DNA of 64,000 nt from contig NZ_QYYA01000001.1 of the NCBI RefSeq assembly GCF_003597125.1, positions 434,001 to 498,000 on the forward strand, given 5' to 3'. Position numbers and translations under genes: made by a program. The stretch is from Alcanivorax profundi. Its GTDB lineage: Bacteria > Pseudomonadota > Gammaproteobacteria > Pseudomonadales > Alcanivoracaceae. This document shows positions 35,701-43,722 of this stretch, piece by piece. The notes beneath the pieces were generated by a model, which saw nothing but the letters and a program-made list of their open reading frames with translations, searched no databases and was not told where the DNA came from. Position 1 is the stretch's first letter. Each line of letters begins with the position of its first letter.

Positions 35701-37510
35701 AGCGTTTAACCACCTGCACATTTTTATCGACCCTGATCCTGATCCGGCGGCCACATTCGTGGAGCGCCAGCGGCTGTTCAACACCCGTGGTACCAGCTGG
35801 GATGATTTCGATCGTACTTGCCTGTCTGAGGGTGCAGAAGTCTATTCTCGCAGTGCCAAGAGCCTGACGCTCAGTGAGCAAGCCTGCGAAGCCCTTGGGA
35901 TCGCGCAGCGGACCCTGACCCCGGCTGAATTGATCACGGCGATTCTCAAGGCACCAGTGGAACTGCTCTGGAATGGCGGGATCGGCACCTATGTCAAAGG
36001 CAGCAATGAAAGCCATGCCCAGGTGGGTGACCGGGCCAATGAGGCGATTCGCATCAATGGCCGTGAACTGCGCTGCGAAGTCGTGGGTGAGGGCGGTAAC
36101 CTGGGGCTGACTCAGCTCGGGCGCATTGAATATGCCTTGAACGGTGGGCGAATCAATACCGATGCCATTGATAATTCCGGTGGTGTGCATAGTTCCGACC
36201 GGGAAGTGAACATCAAGATTCCGCTCAACCAGCGCATGCGCGATGGCCGCCTTGATCGGGACACCCGTGATCCCATGCTGGAGCGCATGACCGACGACGT
36301 GGCGAGCTCGGTGCTGCGGGATAATTATGTACAAAGCCTGGCGTTAAGCCTGCTGGAATACGACGCCGAAAGTCGTCTCGACGAGCACGCCAACCACCTC
36401 CGGACGCTGGAGCGACAGGGTATCCTCAACCGGGCTGTGGAATACCTGCCGGATGATGAAAGTCTTGGTGAGCGTCGTACCCGAGGCATGGGGCTGACCC
36501 GCCCCGAACTGTCCGTGCTGCTGTCGTACACCAAGAATGCGCTGTTTGATGCGGTGTTGGCGTCGGACGTGCCAGACGACCCGTTCTTCGATCAGGATGT
36601 GCTTCACTATTTCCCGGACGAAATGGTTCAGCACTATCGCGACGACTTGCTGCAACATGGCCTGCGCCGGGAGTTGATTGCCACGGTGCTGGCCAATGCT
36701 GTGGTTAACCGCATGGGATTTGCCTTTGTGCATCGTTTCGCCGATGAGCATGGCTTGTCCCGGCATCGTATGGTGAAAGCGTACGCCATGGCCCATGCCG
36801 TTTTTGATGGCGACCTCTACTGGGCACCGGTGGATGGTCTGGATGGGCAGGTGGACAGTCAGGTGCAGTTGCGCTTGTACGGCCGGGTGATTGGGCTCAT
36901 GAAGCACATGACCACCTGGTTGCTGTTCTACAAGTGGGGGCGTCGCCCGGTGGCGGAGGCGGTGAATCGATACCGAAAGCCCATCGCCGAGCTGGAAGCC
37001 ATGCTGCCAGAGGTCCTGCCGGGCAGTTACCGGGAAGAATGGCAGCAGGCGGTAGAGGGCATGGGGGACGATGGGGTTCCTGCCAAAGAAGCCCGATTGT
37101 TGGCCAACACCATGGTGCTGGGTAGCGCGCCGGATATTGTCGAGCTCGCCTCGCAGGCACAGGTGCCCCTCGCCATGGCGGCTCAGGTGTACTTCGCGGT
37201 AGGCGACCGGCTCAATATTCTCTGGCTGCTGTCGGCGATCATTGATCTGAATGTGCAAGGGAAATGGCAGGCGCTGGCCCGGGCCAATCTGCGCGAGGAT
37301 ACCTACCGCCTGCATCGGCAGGTGGCGGCCAAGGTACTGGAGCAGGAAGGCGATAGTGCCGATGCCCGGTTCACGGCCTGGCAGGAGAAATCCCGCAACA
37401 AGGTACAGTTCGGCATGCACCGGCTGCAGAGTCTGCAGGCGGACAGTCCCCATGATTTCATGACACTGGCGGTAGGGGTGCGTGAATTGCGCAAGTTACG
37501 CAGCCTGTAG
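32711..37510 (+). CDS. gdhB: Large NAD-dependent glutamate dehydrogenase (GDH-180 type)
   Basis: A 1599-residue enzyme of the bacterial GDH-180 class, the largest gene in the window. It converts glutamate to 2-oxoglutarate with NAD in the cytoplasm. Residues 1-750 are the long regulatory part, with ACT-like segments; the catalytic part follows with GPVARGGLRWSDRREDFRTE, the Lys-containing VPVGAKGGFVVKQGNP, FGNGMLLSEQIRLVAAFNH (shown in part) and LLWNGGIGTYVKGSNESHAQ. A C-terminal domain of about 400 residues ends the protein. ATG 32711 with GGAGG 5 bases upstream is preferred over ATG 32696. The enzyme is known in this class to be allosterically controlled. It complements the glutamate importer at 3.6 kb. 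Confidence 0.93.
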   Translation: MQDDIAQRQALLQAQLESLVAAQVNPEEQSLFRRFLAAYFEMASLAALTARPPEQLFQMAWQHWLLARHRDRELLIQIEPPSRSGAMACLRTVADDMPFLVDSVAMAVRDAGTAIDWTIHPVLQLRRDDKGQIIQVQGVSDGEHPAESLIHVEFEPLGSLEAYARLQEQLELVLGELRVVVADYPAMLANLQATRENLSGHFPQRDQQELEEAGAFIEWLSLDHFTFLGYARSHAEVVDDGMRLHLENEAGLGIARHGSRYADADEFIAPHDEMAKYISHGRLVVVTKANARSSIHHPHYMDVISIKRLAQDGSVEGTDRYIGLFSLDAYINRPRDIPLIRRKVNYVLERSRLPERSHSGKHLRDIIYQLPRDELFQCSEEELYHICMGIRALRDRHHLRLFMRRDRYGRFYSCMVYLSRERYSRELRDHVTNELKSLCNGLSVERTVDFLREGLARIHCIIRIPQGTHLAMSESQVEERLVSVTRSWSDQLREVLHEDGDEGVSLARRYASAFPVGYQETTRAMEAAADIHYLSQLSADQPVLPSLAVSSEEGPACPTCLRLYSREKPIGLSDVLPMLEHFGLRVVSQDPTRVSVREEADQWIQVFDVRVAGDCALGPVQQKRYFEEAFLACWQGRIENDGLNRLVLLAGLDARQVVCLRTLTKYLVQTGLPYSQSYMEQLLADHAVIARLLVQLFENRFDPSCSDSQRRDDGVKLAQALDHHLDQVASLDADRVLRAFLSVVRAGLRTNFYQPDEHGDNKSWVSLKLDPTVVSELPKPLPMFETFVYSPQMEGIHLRGGPVARGGLRWSDRREDFRTEVLGLVKAQMVKNAIIVPVGAKGGFVVKQGNPADRDAWQKQGIACYKQFIRGLLDITDNREGETVVPPPGVVRHDKDDPYLVVAADKGTATFSDIANGLADEYGFWLGDAFASGGSAGYDHKKMGITARGAWESVKRHFREKGKDIQRQPFTVAGIGDMGGDVFGNGMLLSEQIRLVAAFNHLHIFIDPDPDPAATFVERQRLFNTRGTSWDDFDRTCLSEGAEVYSRSAKSLTLSEQACEALGIAQRTLTPAELITAILKAPVELLWNGGIGTYVKGSNESHAQVGDRANEAIRINGRELRCEVVGEGGNLGLTQLGRIEYALNGGRINTDAIDNSGGVHSSDREVNIKIPLNQRMRDGRLDRDTRDPMLERMTDDVASSVLRDNYVQSLALSLLEYDAESRLDEHANHLRTLERQGILNRAVEYLPDDESLGERRTRGMGLTRPELSVLLSYTKNALFDAVLASDVPDDPFFDQDVLHYFPDEMVQHYRDDLLQHGLRRELIATVLANAVVNRMGFAFVHRFADEHGLSRHRMVKAYAMAHAVFDGDLYWAPVDGLDGQVDSQVQLRLYGRVIGLMKHMTTWLLFYKWGRRPVAEAVNRYRKPIAELEAMLPEVLPGSYREEWQQAVEGMGDDGVPAKEARLLANTMVLGSAPDIVELASQAQVPLAMAAQVYFAVGDRLNILWLLSAIIDLNVQGKWQALARANLREDTYRLHRQVAAKVLEQEGDSADARFTAWQEKSRNKVQFGMHRLQSLQADSPHDFMTLAVGVRELRKLRSL

Positions 37511-37580
37511 GTGAAAACGCTCTGAGGTGACTGTGTTGATGGCCGTAATGGTGCAACAGACTTGAGCCCGGACCCTCGCT

Positions 37581-37608
37581 AATATACTGTTCATATGGTC
37601 AGTATATT
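37581..37608. promoter_or_regulatory. LexA (SOS) box
   Basis: AATATACTG at 37581-37589 and CAGTATATT at 37600-37608 are exact complements with 10 bases between, giving the CTG-N10-CAG core of the gammaproteobacterial LexA box in a perfect 9-bp palindrome. It ends 12 bases before the start codon of the radical SAM gene, so LexA bound here would block initiation. Confidence 0.82.
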
Positions 37609-37620
37609 GAGGGGGCGATT

Positions 37621-38685
37621 ATGCCAGCTGTCAACCGTGGCACTCTTAGCCGGATTCCCGGGCGCTTCGCCAGCCGTCACAGTGATTTGGACGAGGCGCC
37701 CCAGAATCGGCCCACCCGCTACCACCGGGAAATTGCCAAAAGTATTATTGTGACCAACCGCAGTCCGGATTTGCCTTTTTCCCAGAGCATCAATCCCTAT
37801 CGCGGCTGTGAACATGGCTGCATTTATTGTTACGCGCGCCCGAACCATGCCTATGTGGATCTCTCTCCCGGGCAGGATTTCGAAAGCGAAATTTTCTGCA
37901 AGGAAAATGCCGCCGAGGTGTTGCGTGAAAGCCTTCGCAAGCCGGGCTATCAATGCCAGCCCGTCGTTCTGGGTACTGCCACCGATCCTTACCAACCCGC
38001 CGAACGTGAGAGACGACTGACACGGGAGATGCTTCAGGTACTGGCGGATAGCCAGCATCCTTTCAGTCTGATTACCAAGAGTACCCTGGTGCTGCGGGAT
38101 CTGGATTTGATTGCACCGATGGCACGGGCTGGACGTGCCTCGGTGACGGTGTCGGTCACGACCCTGGATAATCGTCTCAAGGCGCAACTGGAGCCGCGTG
38201 CCAGTGGCGGCAAGGACCGACTGCGGGTCATTCGCGAGTTAAGCCGTGCGGGTGTGCCTGTGAGTGTGTTGGTGGCGCCGGTGATTCCTTTTATCAACGA
38301 TCACGAACTGGAAGATATTGTCGGGCAGGTGGCCATGGCCGGGGCAGAGCATGCCGGCTATGTGGTGTTGCGGTTGCCTCATGAGGTGGGCCCCTTGTGG
38401 GAAGAGTGGCTGGCGGAGCACTACCCTGACCGGGCAGAGAAGGTCATGTCTGTGATGCGTGATTTGCATGGGGGGGCCATCTACAACAGCCGCTGGCATC
38501 AGCGGCAGTCGGGGCAGGGTGCCTGGTCACACCTGCTGCGCCAGCGCTTTGACACCGCCTGTCGTGCGGCTGGACTACAGGGGCGAGAGACACTGGCGCT
38601 GGACACTAGCGGTTTCGTAGCGCCGGGCCCCCACGGTCAATTGGCACTCTGGGACGCGCAAAGCGCGGTGATTGGCCCACGGTGA
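37621..38685 (+). CDS. PA0069-family radical SAM protein, SOS-controlled
   Basis: A 354-residue radical SAM enzyme. The cluster motif is NPYRGCEHGCIYCYARPNH (Cys-x3-Cys-x2-Cys), and QPVVLGTATDPYQPAERERR and SLITKSTLVLRDLDL follow as in the Rv2578c/PA0069 family (relatives of spore photoproduct lyase-like proteins). It should cleave S-adenosylmethionine to make a radical; the substrate is unknown. The LexA box at 37581-37608 indicates DNA-damage induction; I recall the Pseudomonas homologue being listed in the LexA regulon. Start ATG 37621 follows GAGGGGG. It is alone on its transcript. A DNA-repair role is inferred, not shown. Confidence 0.85.
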   Translation: MPAVNRGTLSRIPGRFASRHSDLDEAPQNRPTRYHREIAKSIIVTNRSPDLPFSQSINPYRGCEHGCIYCYARPNHAYVDLSPGQDFESEIFCKENAAEVLRESLRKPGYQCQPVVLGTATDPYQPAERERRLTREMLQVLADSQHPFSLITKSTLVLRDLDLIAPMARAGRASVTVSVTTLDNRLKAQLEPRASGGKDRLRVIRELSRAGVPVSVLVAPVIPFINDHELEDIVGQVAMAGAEHAGYVVLRLPHEVGPLWEEWLAEHYPDRAEKVMSVMRDLHGGAIYNSRWHQRQSGQGAWSHLLRQRFDTACRAAGLQGRETLALDTSGFVAPGPHGQLALWDAQSAVIGPR

Positions 38686-38700
38686 CAGGGGGTGAATGGG

Positions 38701-38773
38701 CTGTCGTGGTAAATTAGTTACCCAAGGTTACTTATTGGGGTGGTGGACTCGTCGACATGCTGCCCCACGACAG
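38701..38773 (+). repeat. Long-loop 9-bp inverted repeat in the SDR-TetR operon leader
   Basis: CTGTCGTGG at 38701-38709 and CCACGACAG at 38765-38773 are exact complements separated by 55 bases. Inside lies a direct repeat GTTAC-N6-GTTAC. The second arm ends 18 bases before the SDR start codon. It may be a looped regulator site or an RNA stem that affects translation. Confidence 0.4.
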
Positions 38774-38791
38774 TCTATTCGGGAGAGTCGC

Positions 38792-39553
38792 ATGCATGCT
38801 GTTTTGGTTACCGGTGCCAGCGCCGGGATCGGAGAAGAATTTGCCCGTCAGTTGGCAGCAGAAGGACAGCACCTTGTCCTGGTGGCACGGCGTCTGGATC
38901 GATTGGAGGCCCTGGCCAGTGAGCTGAAGGCGCGTCATAACATCGAGGTTGCCTGTATTGCTTCAGATCTGGCAGTGGCCGGCGCGGCGCAGGCACTGGT
39001 GAGTGAGCTGGACACGCGGGGTATTACCCTTGGCGGGTTGATCAATAATGCCGGTTTTGGCGACCGCGGGGGTTTTCAGGCGTTATCACTTCAGCGACAG
39101 CTGGATATGATTCAGGTGAACGTCACGGCCTTGGTGGATCTGACCTGGCGGCTGCTGCCGGGGCTCAAGTCCCGGCCTAACAGCTTTGTCATCAATGTGG
39201 CGTCTACTGCGGCCTTTCAGGCCGGGCCCAATATGGCGGTCTACTATGCCAGCAAGGCGTTTGTGCTTTCCTTCAGTGAAGCCCTGCATGAAGAGCTCAA
39301 GGGAGAGGGCGTTGCGGTCAGTGCCTTGTGTCCGGGCGCCACGGATTCTGAATTCGCCAGCGAAGCGAATATGACCAATACCCTGCTATTCAAGGCAGGA
39401 ACCATGACCCCGCAAGCAGTGGTCAGCAAGGCGTTAGCCGGAAGACGCAAAGCCATTGTTATCCCCGGTTGGAAAAACCTGATCACCGTTTGGCTGGGCA
39501 AGGTGTCGCCACGGGCAGTGACGCGCAAGCTGGCTGGTCTGTTGCAGCGATGA
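38792..39553 (+). CDS. Short-chain dehydrogenase/reductase
   Basis: A 253-residue classical SDR. VLVTGASAGIGEEFARQLA is the cofactor site, LVARRLDRLEAL follows with the Arg pair that suggests NADP preference, NNAGFGDRG is the active-site strand, and the catalytic Tyr and Lys are in AVYYASKAFVLSFSEAL. The C-terminus has PGATDSEFA and a short hydrophobic region, like the DltE/YqjQ-type reductases. Substrate unknown. ATG 38792 follows GGGAGAG. The TetR gene starts within its stop codon (ATGA), and the hydrolase gene follows in the same way, so the three are translationally coupled. Confidence 0.85.
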   Translation: MHAVLVTGASAGIGEEFARQLAAEGQHLVLVARRLDRLEALASELKARHNIEVACIASDLAVAGAAQALVSELDTRGITLGGLINNAGFGDRGGFQALSLQRQLDMIQVNVTALVDLTWRLLPGLKSRPNSFVINVASTAAFQAGPNMAVYYASKAFVLSFSEALHEELKGEGVAVSALCPGATDSEFASEANMTNTLLFKAGTMTPQAVVSKALAGRRKAIVIPGWKNLITVWLGKVSPRAVTRKLAGLLQR

Positions 39554-40173
39554 ATCAGTGCCGCTTCCAGCGAGCCCGCTCGCCAGAGCAGAAGGCCCTG
39601 CGGCGTGCGCAGATACTTGATGCTGCGGCGGGATATTTTTCACGACAACGATTCGAGACCATCAGTCTGGTCGATATCGCACGTCAGGCCGGTGTCACCA
39701 AGGCTGCGCTCTATCGGTATTACCCCTCCAAGGAAGCCCTGTTTCTGGCGCTGTACCTCGGTGAACTGGAAGACATGGTGGCAGTGCCATTGCCGGAGGG
39801 GCAGGCGGGCCCCATGTGGGAACGCCTCAGCGAGCTATTGCTGAGCAGACCCCTGTTCTGTCGGCTGACGGCAATTCTTCACAGTGTGCTGGAGCAAAAC
39901 CTGGATGCGGATCAGGCGCGCCGCTTTAAAGCGTCGTTACTGCAACATTTCACGATTTTAGCCCAGCGGTTGTCGGATCACTTCGGGTTACCTGTCGACA
40001 AGGCCGGCACTTATCTGCTGCAGGTCCAGCAGGCGCTTATCGGTTGCTGGGCCCTGAGTCACCCTGCGCCCGTGGTGGCGGACGTTATCAAACAACCTCC
40101 CCTTGATCTGTTCCAGGTGGATTTCAGGCTGGCCTTGCAAGCCCATCTGAAAGCACTCGAAGACGCGTTATGA
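39550..40173 (+). CDS. TetR-family transcription regulator
   Basis: A 207-residue TetR protein. The N-terminal helix-turn-helix (about residues 18-65) reads RAQILDAAAGYFSRQRFETI then VTKAALYRYYPSKEALFLAL. The C-terminal ligand domain is not assignable. ATG 39550 overlaps the SDR stop, and its own end overlaps the next start by four bases, so it sits in the middle of a coupled three-gene operon. TetR proteins usually repress their own operon in the absence of a ligand, perhaps a substrate of the SDR or hydrolase. A longer frame back to 39469 lies inside the SDR gene and is not used. Confidence 0.85.
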   Translation: MNQCRFQRARSPEQKALRRAQILDAAAGYFSRQRFETISLVDIARQAGVTKAALYRYYPSKEALFLALYLGELEDMVAVPLPEGQAGPMWERLSELLLSRPLFCRLTAILHSVLEQNLDADQARRFKASLLQHFTILAQRLSDHFGLPVDKAGTYLLQVQQALIGCWALSHPAPVVADVIKQPPLDLFQVDFRLALQAHLKALEDAL

Positions 40174-40787
40174 CACTAATCAGTTCGGCCAAAAACCCCG
40201 TGGCTACCCTGTTGTTGGCTCACGGCGCAGGGGCTCCCATGGACAGCCCGTTTATGGAATTGCTGGCAGAGGCGTTGGCTGACCGGGGAATTCAGGTGGT
40301 GCGCTTTGAATTCCCCTATATGCAGCGCAGACGCGAGGAACAGCGCAAGTTTCCCCCGAATCGCGCCCCCCAACTGCTGGAGGCCTTTGCCAGGCAAGTG
40401 GCCAGCGTTGAGCGGTCAGGCCTGCCCTTGTGGGTCGGCGGGAAATCCATGGGCGGTCGGATGGCATCAATGCTGGCAGCGGAGGGCGCGAGCGAGATCG
40501 ATGGTGTCGTCGCGTTTGGCTACCCGTTTCATCCTCCCGGCAAACCCGAAAACACCCGAACGGAACACCTGGCCTCACTCGCGGTGCCGATGCTGATTTG
40601 TCAGGGTGAGCGTGATCCGTTTGGGAAACCGGATGAAGTTGGCGAGTATCCGTTGGGGGGCGGGATTGAGGTACACTGGCTGCCTTCGGGGGATCATGAT
40701 TTCAAGCCACTCAAACGCAGCGGTTTGGATCAACAGGATCTTATCAACATGGCGGCAGACAGAACGGCCGCTTTTATCAAACGCTAA
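40170..40787 (+). CDS. Alpha/beta-hydrolase (KANL3/Tex30-like)
   Basis: A 205-residue alpha/beta-hydrolase of the small KANL3/Tex30-like group. The oxyanion region is LLLAHGAGAPMDSPFM, the nucleophile Ser is in VGGKSMGGRMASM, the acid is near ICQGERDPFGKP and the His in LPSGDHDFKPL, so the triad is complete. Relatives are cytoplasmic esterases or have unknown function. It is the last gene of the SDR-TetR-hydrolase operon, overlapping the TetR gene by four bases, and is followed 20 bases later by the zinc-finger/TPR gene. Confidence 0.82.
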   Translation: MTLISSAKNPVATLLLAHGAGAPMDSPFMELLAEALADRGIQVVRFEFPYMQRRREEQRKFPPNRAPQLLEAFARQVASVERSGLPLWVGGKSMGGRMASMLAAEGASEIDGVVAFGYPFHPPGKPENTRTEHLASLAVPMLICQGERDPFGKPDEVGEYPLGGGIEVHWLPSGDHDFKPLKRSGLDQQDLINMAADRTAAFIKR

Positions 40788-40807
40788 ACAAGTCTGAGGG
40801 GGCATGC

Positions 40808-42214
40808 ATGGAAGCATGTGGATACCATTCGCGTAAACCGGCAAGTTGGGTCTGTGAGGGCTGTAACAAACCCTACTGTACCCAGTGCGTACCCGGTGGA
40901 GAGGCCAATTTTGCGGCCGGCCAGCCCCGTTGCCCTTTATGTAGCCAGCGCCTGGAGTGGCGCGGTGACGGTCAGCCCGGCTTGCCATTCTGGAAGCGTT
41001 CAAAAGATATTCTTCGTTACCCTGTTCAGCTGCCAGCGCTGTGGCTGGTATTACTCTTTGGCGGCGCGAATGCGGCCATCGGAGGGCTACCCACCCTGCT
41101 TCTGTTCCTGTTTGTTGCCATGCTGTTGTCGGTGTACTCGTTGCTGGTGATTGCAGACGTTGCCGGTGATAAGTGGACGCCGCCGTCTCCCATGGATGCC
41201 ATTAGTGAGGGCGGGCTACTGGTACGCCAGATTGGTGTGATGCTGGTTTTATTTGTTGGACCGGCTTTGTTGGCGGGGGTGTCGATGGTTCTGACGCTGG
41301 GTTTGCTGGCCCTGGCTGCACTGATTCTGCCTGCTGTTCTGATGATTCTTGCGGTTAGCCGGTCGTTGCGAAGCGCTCTAAACCCACTGCGCTGGCTGCA
41401 ACTCATCGTGACCGTTGGTGGGTCATATCTTTTGCTGTGGCTCGCGGTCATGGCAGTTTCCGCGGCGCCGGCCATGCTGGAGTCCGGGGATGCCACCGCC
41501 CCGCTTGTTTTCGTGGGCGGTGTCTTTTCTGCCTATACCACGTTAGTCGCTGCGGCGATGATGGGCGCGCTGTTGAATGAGAAGGCAAGAGAACTCGGTC
41601 TGGCGGCTGATGAAGATCGAGGGCGCTCACTGTCCGCAGATGATTATGAGGTTGCCGAGTCGCTCGGAATTGCTCATATCTATGCTCAGGAAGGTCGTCT
41701 TGAAGATGCGTTGAGACTGATTAACCGCGGCCTTGGCACCGCACCCATGCACCAGGAACTTAACTGGCGTCGCCTGCGGTTGTTAAGACTGCTAGGGAAG
41801 GAAAAACCCTGGAAAGAGCATCTCATGCGTTTCATTCGTGCCCAGCACAGCATGGGTAATCAAGGGACTGCGGTGCAGATATGGCTGGAAGCGCTACAGC
41901 AGGAGTCCGGGATGCGCCTGGAGGATGATCCGGCATTGAGTGTGTCGCTTGCCCGTTCTCTGCATGAGCGTGGGCGGGTGCCCGAAGCGAGACGATTACT
42001 GGTGAACATGCACAAATGGTCTCCCGGGTTCAGCGGGCTTGCGGAGGCGTATTTGTTGCTCGCTCACTTGTATCTGGAAGAGGGAGATGCAGGCACCGCC
42101 GGGAAACTGCTGGGCTTTGTGAAACGTCAGTCTCCTGGCACGCTGGAAAGTGACGAGGGGACGCAGGTCCTGTCGCTATTCCATCGTCTCAGCAGCCCGC
42201 AATCTGTGCACTGA
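40808..42214 (+). CDS. Zinc-finger (B-box-like), multi-helix membrane protein with TPR-like tail
   Basis: A 468-residue protein without a firm family name. Residues 1-50 form a Cys/His cluster (CGYHSRKPASWVCEGCNK, PYCTQCV, RCPLCSQRL) that resembles a B-box or rubredoxin-like zinc site. Residues about 70-260 hold about six hydrophobic helices with a repeated Leu/Val/Ala pattern. Residues 280-465 contain helical repeats like TPRs (AESLGIAHIYAQEGRLEDAL; VSLARSLHERGRVPEARRLL; LLLAHLYLEEGDAGTAGKLL). ATG 40808 follows GAGGGGG. It starts 20 bases after the hydrolase gene. Its end overlaps the end of the convergent rhomboid gene by 26 bases. I infer a membrane scaffold; no enzyme motif is seen. Confidence 0.65.
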   Translation: MEACGYHSRKPASWVCEGCNKPYCTQCVPGGEANFAAGQPRCPLCSQRLEWRGDGQPGLPFWKRSKDILRYPVQLPALWLVLLFGGANAAIGGLPTLLLFLFVAMLLSVYSLLVIADVAGDKWTPPSPMDAISEGGLLVRQIGVMLVLFVGPALLAGVSMVLTLGLLALAALILPAVLMILAVSRSLRSALNPLRWLQLIVTVGGSYLLLWLAVMAVSAAPAMLESGDATAPLVFVGGVFSAYTTLVAAAMMGALLNEKARELGLAADEDRGRSLSADDYEVAESLGIAHIYAQEGRLEDALRLINRGLGTAPMHQELNWRRLRLLRLLGKEKPWKEHLMRFIRAQHSMGNQGTAVQIWLEALQQESGMRLEDDPALSVSLARSLHERGRVPEARRLLVNMHKWSPGFSGLAEAYLLLAHLYLEEGDAGTAGKLLGFVKRQSPGTLESDEGTQVLSLFHRLSSPQSVH

Positions 42215-43517
42215 GTTTATCCAGTCGGGGGTGCTGCCATTGCTGCTGCTGGAGGCTCGCTACCAGCGCTTTGGCTTTGGCGACCTGTTTTTGTTTCCAG
42301 GCCAGTTCTGCCAGCAAGAGCCGAAAAGGGGGGGGGAGCGTTGCGACATCGCCACCCAGTCTTTCAAATTCTTCCCATAACCACCAAAGCGTGCCGGCAC
42401 TGGCGGGTAGAGTGTTAAGCTTCTTCATGGCATCTTTCATGTTGCTATCAAGCTGCTGTTGGCGCAGCCCCATCAAGAGGAAGAAGCCCAACAAGGGCCG
42501 GCTTTGAGGGTGCTGCTCCAGCAGTTGCCTGCAGCGCTGACCCGCTTCATCAAAGCGCAGTTGCTCGGCAAGCTGGAGGCAGCTTTCAGGGACTTCCCGC
42601 TCATTACTGTCAGTGTTGCTTCCTGCCCGCTGATGGCGAGATTGACCGGTCCAGGGAAGTGCCGCGGCAATAAGGACGCCGCTGATCAAGCCGCCGGCAT
42701 GGGCCAGGTAGGCTACATTGCTTTGTACTGTGGCCGATTGCACCAGCTCCCAACCCAGCCAGACAGGAAACAGTACCAGCGCTGGCGCTTTAAAGCTGCC
42801 GAACAGAAACCCCAGTGTGTAGAAAAATTCCAGCTTCTTAAGGCGGTAGGTGCCGGCATAGAGTCCCATCAGGCCGGAAATAGCCCCGGACGCTCCCACC
42901 AGTGGGATACCGCTTTCCTGATTCAACAACACGTAAAACACACCGGCACCGATCCCGGATAACAGGTAGGCGCCAAGGAAGCGCCTGGAGCCCCAGTAGC
43001 GTTCCATGGCAATACCAAAAATGATCAGCCATACCATGTTGCCAAGCAGGTGGAACCAGTCGCCGTGCATGAACATTGATGAGAGCAGGGTCGTCGGTGT
43101 GGTCGAGTTGGGCGTGAGTCCCCACCGGAAAGTGGACAGGGTGGCTGTCCACTCCTCCAGCTGAGAGCGTAGTTCCTGCCACTGATGAGTGGGCGGCTGT
43201 TGCTGCCAGTGTGCGTGGATCACTTGGGCAAAGGCCTGATCAAACCAACCGTATTGCCACATGAAGTCGGGGCCTCGGTCGCCCATGGCTAAAGCATCGG
43301 AGTAGGTACGGGCATCGCCCTGGGCAAGCCACTCGAGCAAGAGGCCGGATTCATACTCGGCTAGTATGTTGGCTTGCTCTTCGCTGAAGGGGTCGTCCAG
43401 CTGATGGTCCTGATGGGTGCAGATCGCGTAAACCAGCGTGTTAAGTATGATCAGAAAAATGCATACCCACGGCGGCGCGCGATGCCCTTCTTTTTCGCCA
43501 ACGGGCAAAATCAGCAT
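42189..43517 (-). CDS. Rhomboid-family intramembrane serine protease with long soluble extensions
   Basis: A 442-residue protein. The catalytic Ser is in PLVGASGAISGLMGLYAGTY (GxSG motif) and the His in YLAHAGGLISGVLIAAAL. Six hydrophobic helices span about residues 15-290. Between the first helix and the core lies a soluble insert of about 100 residues, and after the core a tail of about 150 residues with helical repeats, larger than in GlpG. Rhomboids cut transmembrane segments of partner proteins. ATG 43517 is preceded by AAGGA with 6-base spacing; ATG 43535 and TTG 43547 are in frame but lack a site. It is convergent with, and overlaps, the zinc-finger/TPR gene. Confidence 0.82.
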   Translation of the reverse strand: MLILPVGEKEGHRAPPWVCIFLIILNTLVYAICTHQDHQLDDPFSEEQANILAEYESGLLLEWLAQGDARTYSDALAMGDRGPDFMWQYGWFDQAFAQVIHAHWQQQPPTHQWQELRSQLEEWTATLSTFRWGLTPNSTTPTTLLSSMFMHGDWFHLLGNMVWLIIFGIAMERYWGSRRFLGAYLLSGIGAGVFYVLLNQESGIPLVGASGAISGLMGLYAGTYRLKKLEFFYTLGFLFGSFKAPALVLFPVWLGWELVQSATVQSNVAYLAHAGGLISGVLIAAALPWTGQSRHQRAGSNTDSNEREVPESCLQLAEQLRFDEAGQRCRQLLEQHPQSRPLLGFFLLMGLRQQQLDSNMKDAMKKLNTLPASAGTLWWLWEEFERLGGDVATLPPPFRLLLAELAWKQKQVAKAKALVASLQQQQWQHPRLDKLSAQIAGC

Positions 43518-43692
43518 GGTTATCCTTCCCCTCATGTCTCGAGCCAACGCATCCTGCGTTCAACCCTGGTGATGCCTTTCTGTGGGGCGTTGGCACGTTA
43601 GTTTTATTGTGTGCCTAAAAGGCTTGTGCGATGCAGTGTACCGTTATGTTGGCTTGGGGTGGAGGTCTTGAGTCTGTAACCGGAGGGAAAGG

Positions 43693-43715
43693 CGGGCCAC
43701 CTGAGGGGTGGCCCG
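43693..43715 (-). terminator. Terminator of the DUF4442 gene
   Basis: CGGGCCACC and GGTGGCCCG form a 9-bp stem with a 5-base loop, lying 8 bases past the DUF4442 stop. On the minus strand the stem is followed by CCTTTCCC, a short pyrimidine run. The remaining gap up to the rhomboid start holds no gene I can support. Confidence 0.6.
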
Positions 43716-43722
43716 AGTCAGG

